A stretch of 64,000 nucleotides of DNA from Arachis hypogaea (Eukaryota > Streptophyta > Magnoliopsida > Fabales > Fabaceae): assembly GCF_003086295.3 (NCBI RefSeq), contig NC_092047.1:65390054-65454053 (forward strand), read 5' to 3'. Made by a program: the position numbers and the translations under genes. The notes beneath the pieces are model-generated. The model did not search any database. It was not told where the DNA came from and worked only from the letters and a program-made list of their open reading frames with translations. This document shows positions 21,264 to 31,604 of this stretch, one piece after another (the stretch's first letter is position 1; each line of letters starts with the position of its first letter).

Positions 21264-22727
21264 TCAAGCCGGGTGTGAAGGGGTGTCATCACTGGTAGGG
21301 ATGGTAGTTGGAGGCTCTGTGGTGGTGGTGGGCTGAGCGTCTGGCTGCTGTAGAGGCAGTGCTGACTGGATCGGGATCTCCGGATCTGCAGCCTCGATCT
21401 GATGCGTAACCTTCTGATGTGGTGCAGCCTGCTCTGTGCCTGCCTGCGGATGGGTCTCCTCCTGGAAGTGAGTCACCTCCTCGTGCTCATCCTCCTCCTC
21501 CTCTGATGGCTCTGATGGTGTGTCGGGCTCGGAGGGGATGTCACCACCCTGTCGGATCATCAGCTTCAGATGCGAATAGCGTTGCTGGCTGCGACGCTCC
21601 AATCTCTCATACCGGCGCCGGTTACGGCACTCCATCTGATCAAGCTGTCGGAATAGGCGGTGCACGAGGCAGTATACGGGCTCAGAGACAGGTGGAGGTG
21701 TAGTGGTGGCAGCAGGGGTAGCAGGGGCAGCCGTGGATGAAGAGGGTCCAGCAAATGGTGGGGTTGTCTTATCAGTAGCAGGAAAGGGTGGTGGTTTGGA
21801 GCCCAAGGCTAGGAAGATCCTGCTGTGAGGAATGATCTTCCTACAGTCCACCGCTGGTGGTCTCTCATCGGCATCCTCCCATGGCACGTCAGCTCGACGG
21901 CCTAGCTGTGCAACCAGATATGGAAAAGGGAGGGTGCCTCGGACGTGGACCCTGGCCATATAATGCTGGATAAAGCGTGGCAGATAAAGGTCCTTACCCT
22001 CCAACACACACCATAGGAGGGTGATCATAGAAGCTGGGATCTCCGTCTCATGAGTACTTGGCATCACATAATTGCTCAAGATCTGGTGCCATAACCGAGC
22101 CTCATCATTTAAGTACGCCCTCTTGATCCCTCTAGGCATGGTGGTGTCCTGACCCATCTCCCAAGGAACAGTCGGGTCGAGAGCTATCCGTGCCTTCACA
22201 GCATCCCAATCAAACTGCATCTGGCGCATGTCCTCCTCAGCCTTTGAATAACAATCACGCTGATCGGACTTGGCTGGGAGCTGGAGAATGTCCTTTATGG
22301 TCTCCTCAGTGACCAGAATCTGCTTTCCTCTCAGGTTCACTGCATCTAGGGTGGTGATGTAGTAGTTGCAGTAGAATTTCCAGACCCAAGATGCATTGAC
22401 CTCTGTCAGTGTTCTCTCCAGAAAGAACCAACCTCTTTGCTTGATTTGCTCAGTGGTGTACTGCTGGAGTGCTTCTGGAATCCTCAGAGTTCTCTCCAGG
22501 TATAGATTCCTGGAGTTTGCAAATGCCGGATACTTCAGCTCACAGTATCGGTTTGCAAATTTTATTGGATTATTTGCAGGGAGCAGCTGGTCAGCTTTTT
22601 CCTGCTGTGTAAAGTTCTTCTCCCGCCATGAGGAATCATGCATTAGGTCAATGATGGACTGGGAGGAATCTCCTCTCTTGCGCTTGCCAGTAGCCTTGCC
22701 TTTTCCTTTCCTCTGTGAGGCAGACAT
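21264..22727 (-). CDS. Transposase_32-like protein of element D (env position), intact ORF
   Basis: 487 codons from the ATG at 22727 (MSASQRKGKGKATG). That ATG follows an acceptor-like TGTTTCAG, and the ORF stays open further upstream without a conserved start. The N terminus is Lys/Arg-rich and may be a nuclear signal. The core (about residues 55-275) has FANRYCELKYPAF, ASWVWKFYCNYY, NLRGKQILVTEE, FDWDAVKARIA, LWHQILSNYVMPSTHETEI, LPFPYLVAQLGRRADVPWED, resembling the Putative plant transposon protein domain (PF20167). The C-terminal third is Pro/Ser/Thr/Glu-rich with an Arg-rich helix. No signal peptide or membrane segment is seen, so despite its env-like place it does not look like a surface protein. 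The molecular role is unknown. Confidence 0.8.
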   Translation of the reverse strand: MSASQRKGKGKATGKRKRGDSSQSIIDLMHDSSWREKNFTQQEKADQLLPANNPIKFANRYCELKYPAFANSRNLYLERTLRIPEALQQYTTEQIKQRGWFFLERTLTEVNASWVWKFYCNYYITTLDAVNLRGKQILVTEETIKDILQLPAKSDQRDCYSKAEEDMRQMQFDWDAVKARIALDPTVPWEMGQDTTMPRGIKRAYLNDEARLWHQILSNYVMPSTHETEIPASMITLLWCVLEGKDLYLPRFIQHYMARVHVRGTLPFPYLVAQLGRRADVPWEDADERPPAVDCRKIIPHSRIFLALGSKPPPFPATDKTTPPFAGPSSSTAAPATPAATTTPPPVSEPVYCLVHRLFRQLDQMECRNRRRYERLERRSQQRYSHLKLMIRQGGDIPSEPDTPSEPSEEEEDEHEEVTHFQEETHPQAGTEQAAPHQKVTHQIEAADPEIPIQSALPLQQPDAQPTTTTEPPTTIPTSDDTPSHPA

Positions 22728-23660
22728 CCTGAAACATGGGAAACCAGGATATAGATAAAAATAGGGAAGCAAATAGGCAATTAAACAAAGAAAACTCAAA
22801 GCGGCAAAGGAGAATGGGAAGTAGGTAAATGAGTTAAGTAATGGCGTATTAAGGATTGTATAGTAGTTTGAAAGTTGAAAGGAAGAATTTACAATCCAAA
22901 ATGTATCAGAATTCAAGTTAAATAGAAAAATTGTCATTATGCCATGGTTAGAAGGTTAGAGGAAAGTGAAAAATCAGAAAAGAGATTTTAAAAGGTTAGT
23001 ATGGTTAGAATTTGGAAAAGAAGTTAGTAAAGTAAAATTAGTGAGTCAGTAAAATGCGGGTTAAAGTAAGTGGCATAAAGAAAATATTCCATATAACAAG
23101 GATTCATAATTATGACTAGAAATAACTCATAACCGAACAAGGAAAACAGGGTGATGTTGATTCAAATAGATATAAAGAAAGCAAGAACTGGAATCAGAAT
23201 ATCACAAATGCAGTTTATAAACCAAAAAATCAAAGAGGATAAGAAAGTCTGCCATAGCATTCATGAAACGGTTCGGTTAAGGCAGAGGACAACAGAGTTC
23301 AGATTGCCAAACCAAAACATGAATAAAAACAATTTACAAAAAATTTGGGCAGCATTCCGGCTAAAATTGGATTGTCCCGGAAAATAAACAGCAAACAAGG
23401 CAGTTCATATGAATTAAAAAGTCCGGCTGCAGGTACATATATATAATATAAACATGAAAATTCAATGTAAAGAGCAGCAATATACAAGAAATATAGCATA
23501 TGAACAAGATTACAGCAACAACAGATTTGCAAATATGATAAAACAGAAGCAAGAACAGTGCAAATAAACAGACCTAGCGCCACTAACCACAGCCTAATCT
23601 ACCTAACAACCTAAAATCCACTACAACATGCATATCTAACTATCCTAACATGAACAAAAA
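22728..23660 (-). other. AT-rich leader upstream of the Transposase_32-like ORF in D
   Basis: On the minus strand the last bases form a pyrimidine-containing stretch ending TTTCAG directly before the ATG. Nothing else is recognisable, and F has the same stretch (50956-51860). Confidence 0.5.
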
Positions 23661-24150
23661 TAGAAAAAATAAGAATAACTACGAATGGATAGAAGGGATT
23701 ACGTGTTGCGGAACCTGGAAGGCGAAAGAAGTAGAACGGGGCAGAAAAGCGGCTGGGTGGTGATGGCGGCGGCTGGGCGGCGGTGGCGGGCACGGCGGCG
23801 CAGTGGTTGCTTGCGTGGCAGTTCGGTCAGGGGAAAGGGAGGGGTAATGGGTGAAATAGGGGAGGGGGTTGGATAGGGGAGAGGGGGGTGGCGCGGCTGA
23901 GATGGCCGGCGGTGGTGGGTGGTGGTTCGCGGAGCGCAGTGGCGGAAAAGGGGGGGAAGAGAGGAAGAAAGAAGAAGGAAGAAGGGGAAGGAGGAAGGGG
24001 GGTCGGTGGCGGCGGCGTTTGGGTGGAGGTCGGGGTGGCGGCAATGGTGGCTGGGTGGTGGCTGGGTGGTGGTTGGGGAAGGAGAAGAAGAGAGTGAGAA
24101 GAGGGTTGGGGGCTGCGCGACTGATAGGGTTCGCGTGGCTGGGGGGGTTA
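23661..24150 (-). repeat. Low-complexity C/T-rich tract (minus strand) in D
   Basis: Runs of CCNCC and TTCTTC on the minus strand read as Pro-rich peptides in several frames. F (51930-52140), E (41580-42020) and A (27950-28060) have C/T-rich tracts in the same place without a shared reading frame, so I treat the ORFs here as compositional. Confidence 0.6.
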
Positions 24151-24159
24151 TATTTTCAA

Positions 24160-24620
24160 ATCCACGCGATCGCGTGGGGCATGCGGTCGCGTGGTTAGGG
24201 TGAAAATGGGAGTGACGCGATCGCGTGAGGTGCGCGATCGCATGAGAGGGATGGAAGAGGGGATGACGCGATCGCGTGGGTCGCGTGATCGCGTCGCTGG
24301 AAATTGTGCTAAACGCACGACTCTAGCACCGTTTCAGTGCAACTCTCTGTCTCCTTCGAGGGTGTTGTGGAATCCATGCGACGCGATCGCGTCGCTCACG
24401 CGGTCGCGTGGGATTGGTTTTGTGCATGTGACGCGATCGCATGGGGCATGCGATCGCGTGGCCAATTTGTGCAAAACGCACAAGGGCCGCACGATTCCAG
24501 CCTAACTTTCTGGACGTTGGATTTTTACGCCGATCTCCAGGGCACGCGGTTGCGTGGATAGTGTTTTCGCAATATGATGCGATTGCATGGGGCATGCGGT
24601 CACGTCGTGTATCCCCTTTT
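24160..24620 (-). repeat. CpG-dense palindromic cluster in D
   Basis: The 12-mer ACGCGATCGCGT and one-base variants occur many times, often as pairs separated by 5-9 bases (for example at about 24166 and 24184). GCGATCGC is self-complementary, so each core can form a hairpin or bind a dimeric protein. The matching F cluster is 52190-52655. Confidence 0.8.
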
Positions 24621-24763
24621 TTTTTAACTGAATGATAAATGCAGAATGCAATGATTAATATGAATGCTATGCATGATTTCAGGTTCAATAAAGTAAAATG
24701 AAAAGAAAATAATAATGAAAGCAATTAACAAGAATTAATTTGAAAAAGAAGCGACCATACCAT

Positions 24764-24781
24764 GGTGGGTTGTCTCCCACC
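24764..24781 (-). ncRNA. Conserved hairpin after ORF1 of D
   Basis: GGTGGG (24764-24769) and CCCACC (24776-24781) pair over a 6-base loop. It lies between the CpG cluster and the end of ORF1, with the AAGTGCT and CCAACTTAAGGAC words on its ORF1 side. It is the same hairpin as in A, E and F. Confidence 0.6.
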
Positions 24782-24830
24782 TAGCACTTTTAGTTAAAGT
24801 CCTTAAGTTGGATATTGGAGGAGCTTCCTG

Positions 24831-26386
24831 CTATGGCGGCTTATGTTTAAATTCGTCCAAAAATCTCCACCAGTGCTTGGAATGCCAATAGCCTCCGGGG
24901 TCCCAAACTCGGCATGTGAAGCTTCTGATCAGCTTTAAGCAGATTTTCAGGCTCCCGGGATGACAAATGTCAGAACAGAATCCATGATCCCAAGCTTTGT
25001 TTTTAAATCCGCCTCCGTCTTGATCTACATGTTTCCATCTAGGCGGTTTAAAAAGTAGAATCTCACCATGGTGACCAAACGTTTTCCGTGATCCATGCAA
25101 TTGAGCATGATACCAATCCGTGTACTTCGAGGTGAAGCGTGGAACCTTATTGAACCTTGTGCACCAACTCTGAGTACGAGCCATTTCCCTCTTACTCTTA
25201 AAGCCGTAAAGAGCTCTAAGCTGGCCATCTGTTTCAATCAAACCATATTCAAGTGAATAAGTAAAGTTATAGGTTAAGGATTGTACCCACTTGAAGCTTG
25301 TATTAGGTGGTAATGGCCTTGGGATATGTGTTTCTGGTGGTTCTTTAAGTTCTACTCCTTTCTGCTCTTCTGTGAATTCCTCCACTTCCTTGCAAGGCTC
25401 TACAATTGTATCTGCGTCCTGGTCAAAGTCTTCTATGTCTTCCTCATCACTTGAGTCATAGATTGGAGGTTGAGAGAAATCTACCTCTGCATCATCTTTG
25501 TATTTATCTGGGGAAGATTCTTCCATCTCAGATACTTCACTTGCGAATGCAAGTTCATTACTAAGAGAATTTGACTTGTGACTATCATCATCAAGGGAAT
25601 TTGTGTCCTGGGTTATTCCGTCTGATTCTTCATAAATAACTTGCCTTGGAGATTGTACAATATCCTCCGTAGCATCAACTGTAGCGTCCTTGACGGAGTA
25701 CTTCTCAGTTCTGGATTCCCATGGAGGTTCAGCATCTTCTAGATCTTCAACCAACTCTTCTTCTTGAACAATGACAACTTCTTCTACTTGTTCTAGTACA
25801 AATTCGTTCTCTGTCTTGTCCACTGGAGTTTCTGGTATCTCCTTCATGCTACACACTTCGTTAGACTGTTCACATGGGGCTGTGGCTGATCCTTGTGTAT
25901 TTGAGCGCCTAGAAACCCATTGAATTACTACTTGCTCCAGTTGTCGAATGGTTGTTTGAAATTTATTTGCTGTTTCCTTTAGGCAAACCTCTGCTTCTCG
26001 GGTTGCCGGACTTGGACATGATACATAGGAAAGTGGGGGTGATTGGATTGGTACTGGGGTATGGAAGGATCATATGGTGGCGAATGGTGAAGAGAAGCTT
26101 GTGAGTGTGGTGGTTCGAGGTTATGTTGAAAGGATGATTTATATGCACGGGGTGGGGCTTGTTGGTAGTTACAAGGTTGTCCACCATATCTTTCAGCTGG
26201 GTATGCACGGTAGAATGGTCTTTGTCCAGGATATCTCGGAGGGTGTTGCTGCCTAAAGGGTTGATTAGATCCTCTTGGCTCCATCCATGCTTGATTGGTT
26301 TGACCATGATGCATATTTCTGCTGTAACTTCTATTTCTTTCAGCAAAGTTAGAACCAAACTCAAAGCGAGAGGGGTGAGAATTCAT
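24831..26386 (-). pseudogene. ORF1 of element D, function unknown, frameshifted
   Basis: It starts at the ATG at 26386 (MNSHPSRFEFGSN) about 90 bases after the primer site. The first part is rich in Pro, Gln, Tyr, Arg and His (RQQHPPRYPGQRPFY). A frameshift near 25985 separates it from the second part, which opens again by 25856 (MKEIPETPVDKTENEFV). The middle is very acidic (EEEDIEDFDQDAD). The last 150 codons are Trp/Cys/His-rich with SFKWVQSLTYNFTYSLEYG, ETDGQLRAL and WDPGGYWHSKHWWRFLDEF. It resembles ORF1 of F closely and of E more distantly. I recognise no gag capsid or zinc knuckle. Confidence 0.75.
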
Positions 26387-26475
26387 GGTAAAAGATAAAA
26401 AGGAAAAACAAAAAAAAATAAACAAGCAAAAGAAAAATATTTACAATAACCAATAATAAGGCACACGTTAGCAGT

Positions 26476-26493
26476 TCCCCGGCAATGGCGCCA
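26476..26493 (-). promoter_or_regulatory. Primer binding site of element D (tRNA-Asp)
   Basis: On the minus strand TGGCGCCATTGCCGGGGA matches the tRNA-Asp complement with one change, three bases after the LTR. Confidence 0.92.
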
Positions 26494-26496
26494 TTT

Positions 26497-27936
26497 TGAC
26501 GTAAGGGATTTTTGCTAGTAAAGAATTTCTTAAAAATAGTTGCGTTGTAGATATAGTTTCTAAACCAACAAAAATCCCTTCGTACAAACGTTTTGGGTGT
26601 CACAAGTAACAAACCCCTTTAAAAATTGTTAACCGAGTATTCAAACCTCGGGTCGTCTTATCAAGGAACTGCAAGGAAGTATGTTCTTATTATTGGCTAT
26701 AAAGGTTGTAATCAGGGTTTAGAAGGTGAGAAGCAAGTAATTTGAATGACAAGTAAAATAAATGGCAATTAAAATAAATAAATACTGTAAAGCAACCTTT
26801 GGCAAGGTAAGGGAAACTGGAAGTCCAACTTAGTTATCTCTCTCAACAATAATGAAAGTTGAATCTAAATTCCACTTAGTTAACCTTTTACTAAAGTAAA
26901 GGAAAGTCAAGGGACTAATTAGTTTGACCTTCGAATCCTATTTATTTCCTAAGAAAAAGTTGGGATTATTGAAGTTCAGTTCAATTAGCAAGATAACGAT
27001 TATCAATTATGTTGAGTTTGATGACTGTTGAGTTACTGATTTCTTAACCAAGGCCAAAAAGGGAAAAAGTAAATTGCTGGAATAAAATATCTTCAGATTG
27101 GAAACAATGGTAACACAAATTAAAGAGAAAGCAATCAATAACTGAAATACCTCAAATAATCATTAATTCAAATCATAACATGGAAAGGGTTCATAAGCCA
27201 ATTTGGCAACATCTATAGATACGAATAAAAGCATTAAAGTAAAAGTAGAATAGAAACATAGATTAAAGTAAATATTAAACCTGGATCGAGAGTCACTCTT
27301 AAAAACTAAGAGAAATCCTAATCCTAATCCTAAGAGAGAGAGGAGAGAACCTCTCTCAAACTAAATCTAAATCATGGAAAGTAGTAAAATGCGAGCTCCC
27401 TTTGAATGGTTGCATTCCTCCACTTTATAACCTCCAATCTGTGTTTTCTGTCACGCGTCCGCATGGGTCACACGGTCGCGTCATCTGGAGCTTTTCCTTG
27501 CCGTGCGGTCACGTCAGTCACGCGTCCGTGTCGAATGCGCTATGCTCAAGTCGCGCGGCCGCGTCAGTCATGCAACCGCGTCGCTGCTTCTTCGCTTCTA
27601 GCACGCGATCGCGTCGTCCATGCGATCGCGTGGATACCAGTTTCTGCAAAACTCCGTTTTGCACTTTCCTTCCATTTCTGTACGTTTTCTTTCCCATCCT
27701 TTAAGTCATTCTTCCTTAGAAAATCTGAAACTACTCAACACACTAATCACGGCATCGAATGGAAATAAAGATAATTAAAGTAATTAATTTTAAAGCTTAG
27801 GAAACATGTTTTTCACATACATCACATAATAAGGAAGGGAAAGTAAAACCATGCAATTAATATGAATAAGTGGGTGAAGGATTGAATAAATCACTCAAAC
27901 TAAGCACAAAATAACTCATGAAATATGGGTTTATCA
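26497..27936 (-). repeat. 5' LTR of element D (1440 bp)
   Basis: It pairs with 17941-19454. A 74-bp segment present there is absent here at about 27451, between TTTTCTGT and CACGCG. It contains a CpG cluster (27450-27632) and the U5 hairpin (26633-26651). Many differences between the two LTRs are C/T or G/A changes at CG sites. Confidence 0.95.
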
Positions 27937-27941
27937 ACTGG
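27937..27941. repeat. Target site duplication ACTGG (right) of element D
   Basis: It matches 17936-17940. The A sequence resumes after it. Confidence 0.95.
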
Positions 27942-28813
27942 CACGCCCTGTTCTATCCATCTCCCACCTCTCTTTCCTATTTCTTTCTTCTTCTTCCCAC
28001 TCTATCACCTCTCTTCTCTTCTTCTTCCACAATCCACCACCACCGTCTCCAGTTACTTACCGGTAACCCTACATCTCTTCTATCTCTTTCTCATCTTCAC
28101 AAAAGAGAATGCTACCTTATTCTCTTACACTTTTCAAGGTGCTACTTCTTCCATATCTCATCTATTACCCTATTTGCATAATCTCTTCTTCTAGTTAGAT
28201 TTTTCTTGTTTCTTTACTTATTTTCTCTTTTAGTTACATGATTATACTACCTGCTTTTTGTTTGCTTACTTTTCCCTTTTTCTTGTTCTTCCATGGATGT
28301 TGAATTTGAGTTTTCAATTGCTTCAATAGATCTTCTTGATTGCTTTTCATTATCTTTGTCATGTAAGTGATGTTGTGTGATGATTGATGTTTTATTTTTA
28401 GCTTCTAATTGGTTGAGTATCTGATAATTGCTCATTGTTTGATAATTGCACACCAAGTGTTCGAGGAAATGCACGAATGCCATTTTGGTTTATTTTACTC
28501 ATATATCTTCAATTTGGTGCTCCCTCCTTATTCACTTGCTCTCTTCTAAATGCATTGAGTCCACTTTGCTTATCACTTGCTAATGAGATACTGATTGAAC
28601 ATGACTTGCTCTTTGTTATAGATGTTTGAGATTATTCTTCTCATGCCATTTTGCATGCTTCACTCCCTCTTGCATTCCATGCCAAGTGTTGTGACCCATG
28701 TCTCTATGATTACTTTGTCGCAATATTTCTTTTGGGCACTATCTTTCACTTGCATGTTTGGTTGAGATGATTCTTTGGGTTTAATGTTTTCCTTTTTCCC
28801 TTCCTTTTTAAGG
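27942..28813 (+). other. Spacer of element A upstream of its Transposase_32-like ORF
   Basis: A C/T-rich start (27950-28060) grades into AT-rich sequence and ends in a pyrimidine stretch plus AAG directly before the ATG. It corresponds to 41560-43404 in E and to the leaders in D and F. No conserved ORF is present. Confidence 0.6.
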
Positions 28814-30064
28814 ATGGCCACCAAGAAAGGCAAGGAGAAAGCTTCAAGGAAACCGGCCGCAAAGAGGGCACCCCAAAGGTCAAATTCTAAGGCACACTCT
28901 TCATTAGGAGCTAAACCGCTATCTAAGAAAGCGAAGGCACCCGCTCCTATTAATGAAAATAAGAAGAGCAAACCGGCAAAGGATTCTTCAAGATTCCCCG
29001 ACCGCTTCTGTGAACTTGTGTTCCCCTCCATGGTTGCAAAAAACTATCATGCTGAGCATCTACTCGCTCCGCCGGACAAGGTTGCTCCTTGTACTTTACC
29101 CCGCATTGAACGTCGAGGATGGGAGTTCCTTCTGAGAAAACCACAAGAGGTCAACCTCTCATGGGTGGTAGAATTCTACACTAACTACCATCTTCCCTCT
29201 CTTCAATCGGTATACGTGCGCCGGAAGCAAGTCTTAGTTTCAGAAGAGGCTATTCAGCAAGTGTTTAATGTCTTACCAATACCAAGTGACATGGATGGCT
29301 ACCAAGAGGTCTTACGTCAGCGAGAAAAGTTTGGATTTGATTGGGACTCGATTATCCATGTCATTACTGAATCAGAGGCATTTTGGACCCATGGTCGACA
29401 CAGGATGAGGCCCAAGTGCATTGACACTCGCTTCCTCACTGTAGAAGCTAGAGCTTAGGCCCAGATTCTATCCCACTATGTGCTACCTATCACTCACAAG
29501 TCGTCCTTCATGGCGGATCTCGCTTTGCTTGTTTGGTGTATTCTCACGGAGAGACCGGTGAACATTCCACTTCTTGTCAAGCAAGCGATGGGTCAAGTCC
29601 ACGCCCGGGGCAATTTGCCATTTCCAGCATTAGTATCTGATTTAGTTACTATTGCGGGTGTCCCTTGGGAAGACATGGATACGAAAGCTATAATTCTGGC
29701 TAAGGGCGATGTGGTCCCAAGTGAAAAATACTTACATCTCCCCATGAACAACCCAAGCCTTGACATAGCCCTTCCATCGACTATTCCTTCTACCTCATCA
29801 TCACCACCACGGAAAAGATCCACACATCAAAAGATAGAAGATCTACACCGGAAGATTGATAGATATGAGCGGCGCAACCAACGCCGATACACTTACATCA
29901 AGAAGCTTCTGCATTGTGTTACCCCTAGTATGGAGGAACCTGAAATACTCACATCCACCTCAAACCCAAGTGATGGGAGCTCTGATGGAGGGGATAGTGA
30001 AGGTTCTGGTCCCGACCGTCCCTTGCACATTGTTGGTAGCACGGAGGACCGTGCTAAATTCTAA
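28814..30064 (+). pseudogene. Transposase_32-like protein of element A (env position), one stop
   Basis: 416 codons in one frame from the ATG at 28814 (MATKKGKEKASRK) to TAA at 30062, with an in-frame TAG at 29456. The basic N terminus, FPDRFCELVFPSM, NLSWVVEFYTNYH, VYVRRKQVLVSEEAI, FGFDWDSII, LSHYVLPITHKSSF and LPFPALVSDLVTIAGVPWED show the same fold as in D, E and F, at much lower identity. The C terminus is Ser/Pro-rich with RRNQRRYTYIKK. It is about 11 kb downstream of integrase only because D intervenes; without D it follows at about 1.8 kb. Confidence 0.8.
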
Positions 30065-30076
30065 GTGTGGGGAGGT
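30063..30076 (+). promoter_or_regulatory. Internal polypurine tract of A
   Basis: AAGTGTGGGGAGGT overlaps the stop codon of the upstream ORF and nearly matches the tract at the 3' LTR (31590-31604). Confidence 0.65.
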
Positions 30077-31589
30077 CGTTCGACTGATCTCCATGGGTAA
30101 CAATCTCTTCCTTTCAACACCCATGGATTTATCTTTTGCTTAATAGTTAGTACATTGCATGTGTAGTTAGTCTTGCTTGTAAATACTCCTTGCATGATAG
30201 CTAGTCTCTATAGAGTTACTTGGTCAAAATAATAACTTCTTCCCCAAGAAATTGTAATTTCGGGGTACTCTACCAATTTTGAAAAAAAAATTTGCGATAA
30301 ACTTGCTTCAAGAATGTATTTTGGAACATAGTGATTGAGCTAAGAACACAAGCATGTAAGTTTTGAGCCTATTGTGCGGTTACATCTTCTAACCACTATT
30401 TCCCATTCTTGTATGCATTATTCTATCTCTATGATTGTAATCCTTGCTTTGTCTGATTCTATATGTCCATTACTTTGTGTATGAATGCATTTACATGATT
30501 GAGGCCATCATTTCAATAGTCACTTTTCCCAAATGGCCTTAACCCTTTTTTTCTACCATTGCTAACCAATTTTGAGCCAATGATAAACCCTCTTTGTTCT
30601 TAAATAGAGCACATCATCAACCCTAAGTGAAAAACAATGAATGTCCCTAGATTTGGATCCTTGATTAGCTTAGGTAAGTTAGGGTGTGTGTCATTCAAAT
30701 GGGAGGGTGTACTTGGGAACTTGGGTAGATATGAAGGTGTGCATTTGTAATTGTAATTGAAAATTTTGGGAAGTGGGAACATACTCATGTATTGAATGAT
30801 TGAGTCATATGCATTAGAACTTTTGTACATGAAACCCCAAGAAAAAGGGGACCAAAAAGAAAAAAAATTATGTGTATATATGAAAATGTAAGAAAAAGAA
30901 ATAGAAAAATAGAAGAAACAAAAAAAATAATAGAAAAAGAGAAAGCAATGAAAGGGGACAAAAATGCCCCAAGACAAAGTAATAATAACAATCCATATAG
31001 GATGTGAACTGAAAAGAATGCATGAGTATGCAAAAAGTGAAACGTATGGGTAGTTAGGTATTGTATTATAGTTGTATAGGTTGTTCTATGTGTCTAGTGG
31101 GATCTTAAGTTAATCAAGGACTCAAATTTTAAGCTCACTTGACCATATACATCCTTACCTTCACCCTAGCCCCATGATACTTGTAAGCATGCCTTAAGTA
31201 ATTGTTGATTGTTAGATGAAGGACAAATCTTGGAAAGCATGATTAGGAGAGAATTGAGTGACGAACCCTATACACTCGAGTGAATAGAGCGGATACACTT
31301 CCGATGAGGGTTCGATGCTCAACTCCTTGTTCCCAGCTTTCACAAGCGTTCATCTAGCAAGTTATATGAACTTCATGTTGATGTTCAAATTGGTAGGATT
31401 CATGAACTACATATCACTTTCACCCCATATGCTCATATGTGTTCTTGGAGGATAGATTTACACTTGACCAAGTAAATAGATGATTTTACTTTAGTTGCAT
31501 GCATTCATTTAGAAAATTTGCATTGCATAAACCCTATCTTACCATGATCTTTGGTCTTTTTATTTTAAGCATGAGGACATGATTGATTT
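30077..31589 (+). other. Non-coding region between the two polypurine tracts of A
   Basis: 1.5 kb, AT-rich, with A-rich runs near 30890-30950. It shares blocks with D, E and F, such as GATTGAGGCCAT at about 30498 and CTTGACC...CCTTACCTTCACCC at 31138. The short ORFs on the minus strand are not conserved. Confidence 0.6.
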
Positions 31590-31604
31590 AAGTGTGGGGA
31601 GATT
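31590..31604 (+). promoter_or_regulatory. Polypurine tract at the 3' LTR of A
   Basis: AAGTGTGGGGAGATT abuts the LTR start. Confidence 0.8.

Larger units (their letters stand above)
17941..27936 (-). mobile_element. Element D: non-autonomous Athila-like LTR element, minus strand, nested in A
   Basis: About 10.0 kb with LTRs of 1440 bp (26497-27936, the 5' LTR) and 1514 bp (17941-19454). Reading on the minus strand: primer site for tRNA-Asp, ORF1 (Pro/Gln/Tyr-rich, then acidic, then a conserved Trp-rich end), a hairpin, a CpG cluster, a C/T-rich spacer, a Transposase_32-like ORF, a polypurine tract, 1.75 kb non-coding, a second polypurine tract and the 3' LTR. No gag capsid, protease, RT, RNase H or integrase motif is present. 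F (46261-56085) is the same family. LTR differences are roughly 2-3% by eye apart from the 74-bp indel. Confidence 0.93.

Noticed and set aside
23679..24203. Pro-rich and Gly/Arg-rich ORFs on both strands
   Set aside because: They come from a low-complexity C/T tract. The same place in F, E and A has the tract but not the frame.
28814..30064. Calling the ORF after pol an envelope gene
   Set aside because: Position fits, but no signal peptide, fusion peptide or membrane helix is seen, and the core resembles the Transposase_32 family. I therefore use position only in the name.
30600..31033. Hydrophobic minus-strand ORFs in the A 3' region (also 20352-20537, 21019-21267, 49303-49497, 45692-45886)
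   Set aside because: Phe/Leu/Ile-rich readings of AT-rich DNA, not conserved between D, F, A and E.
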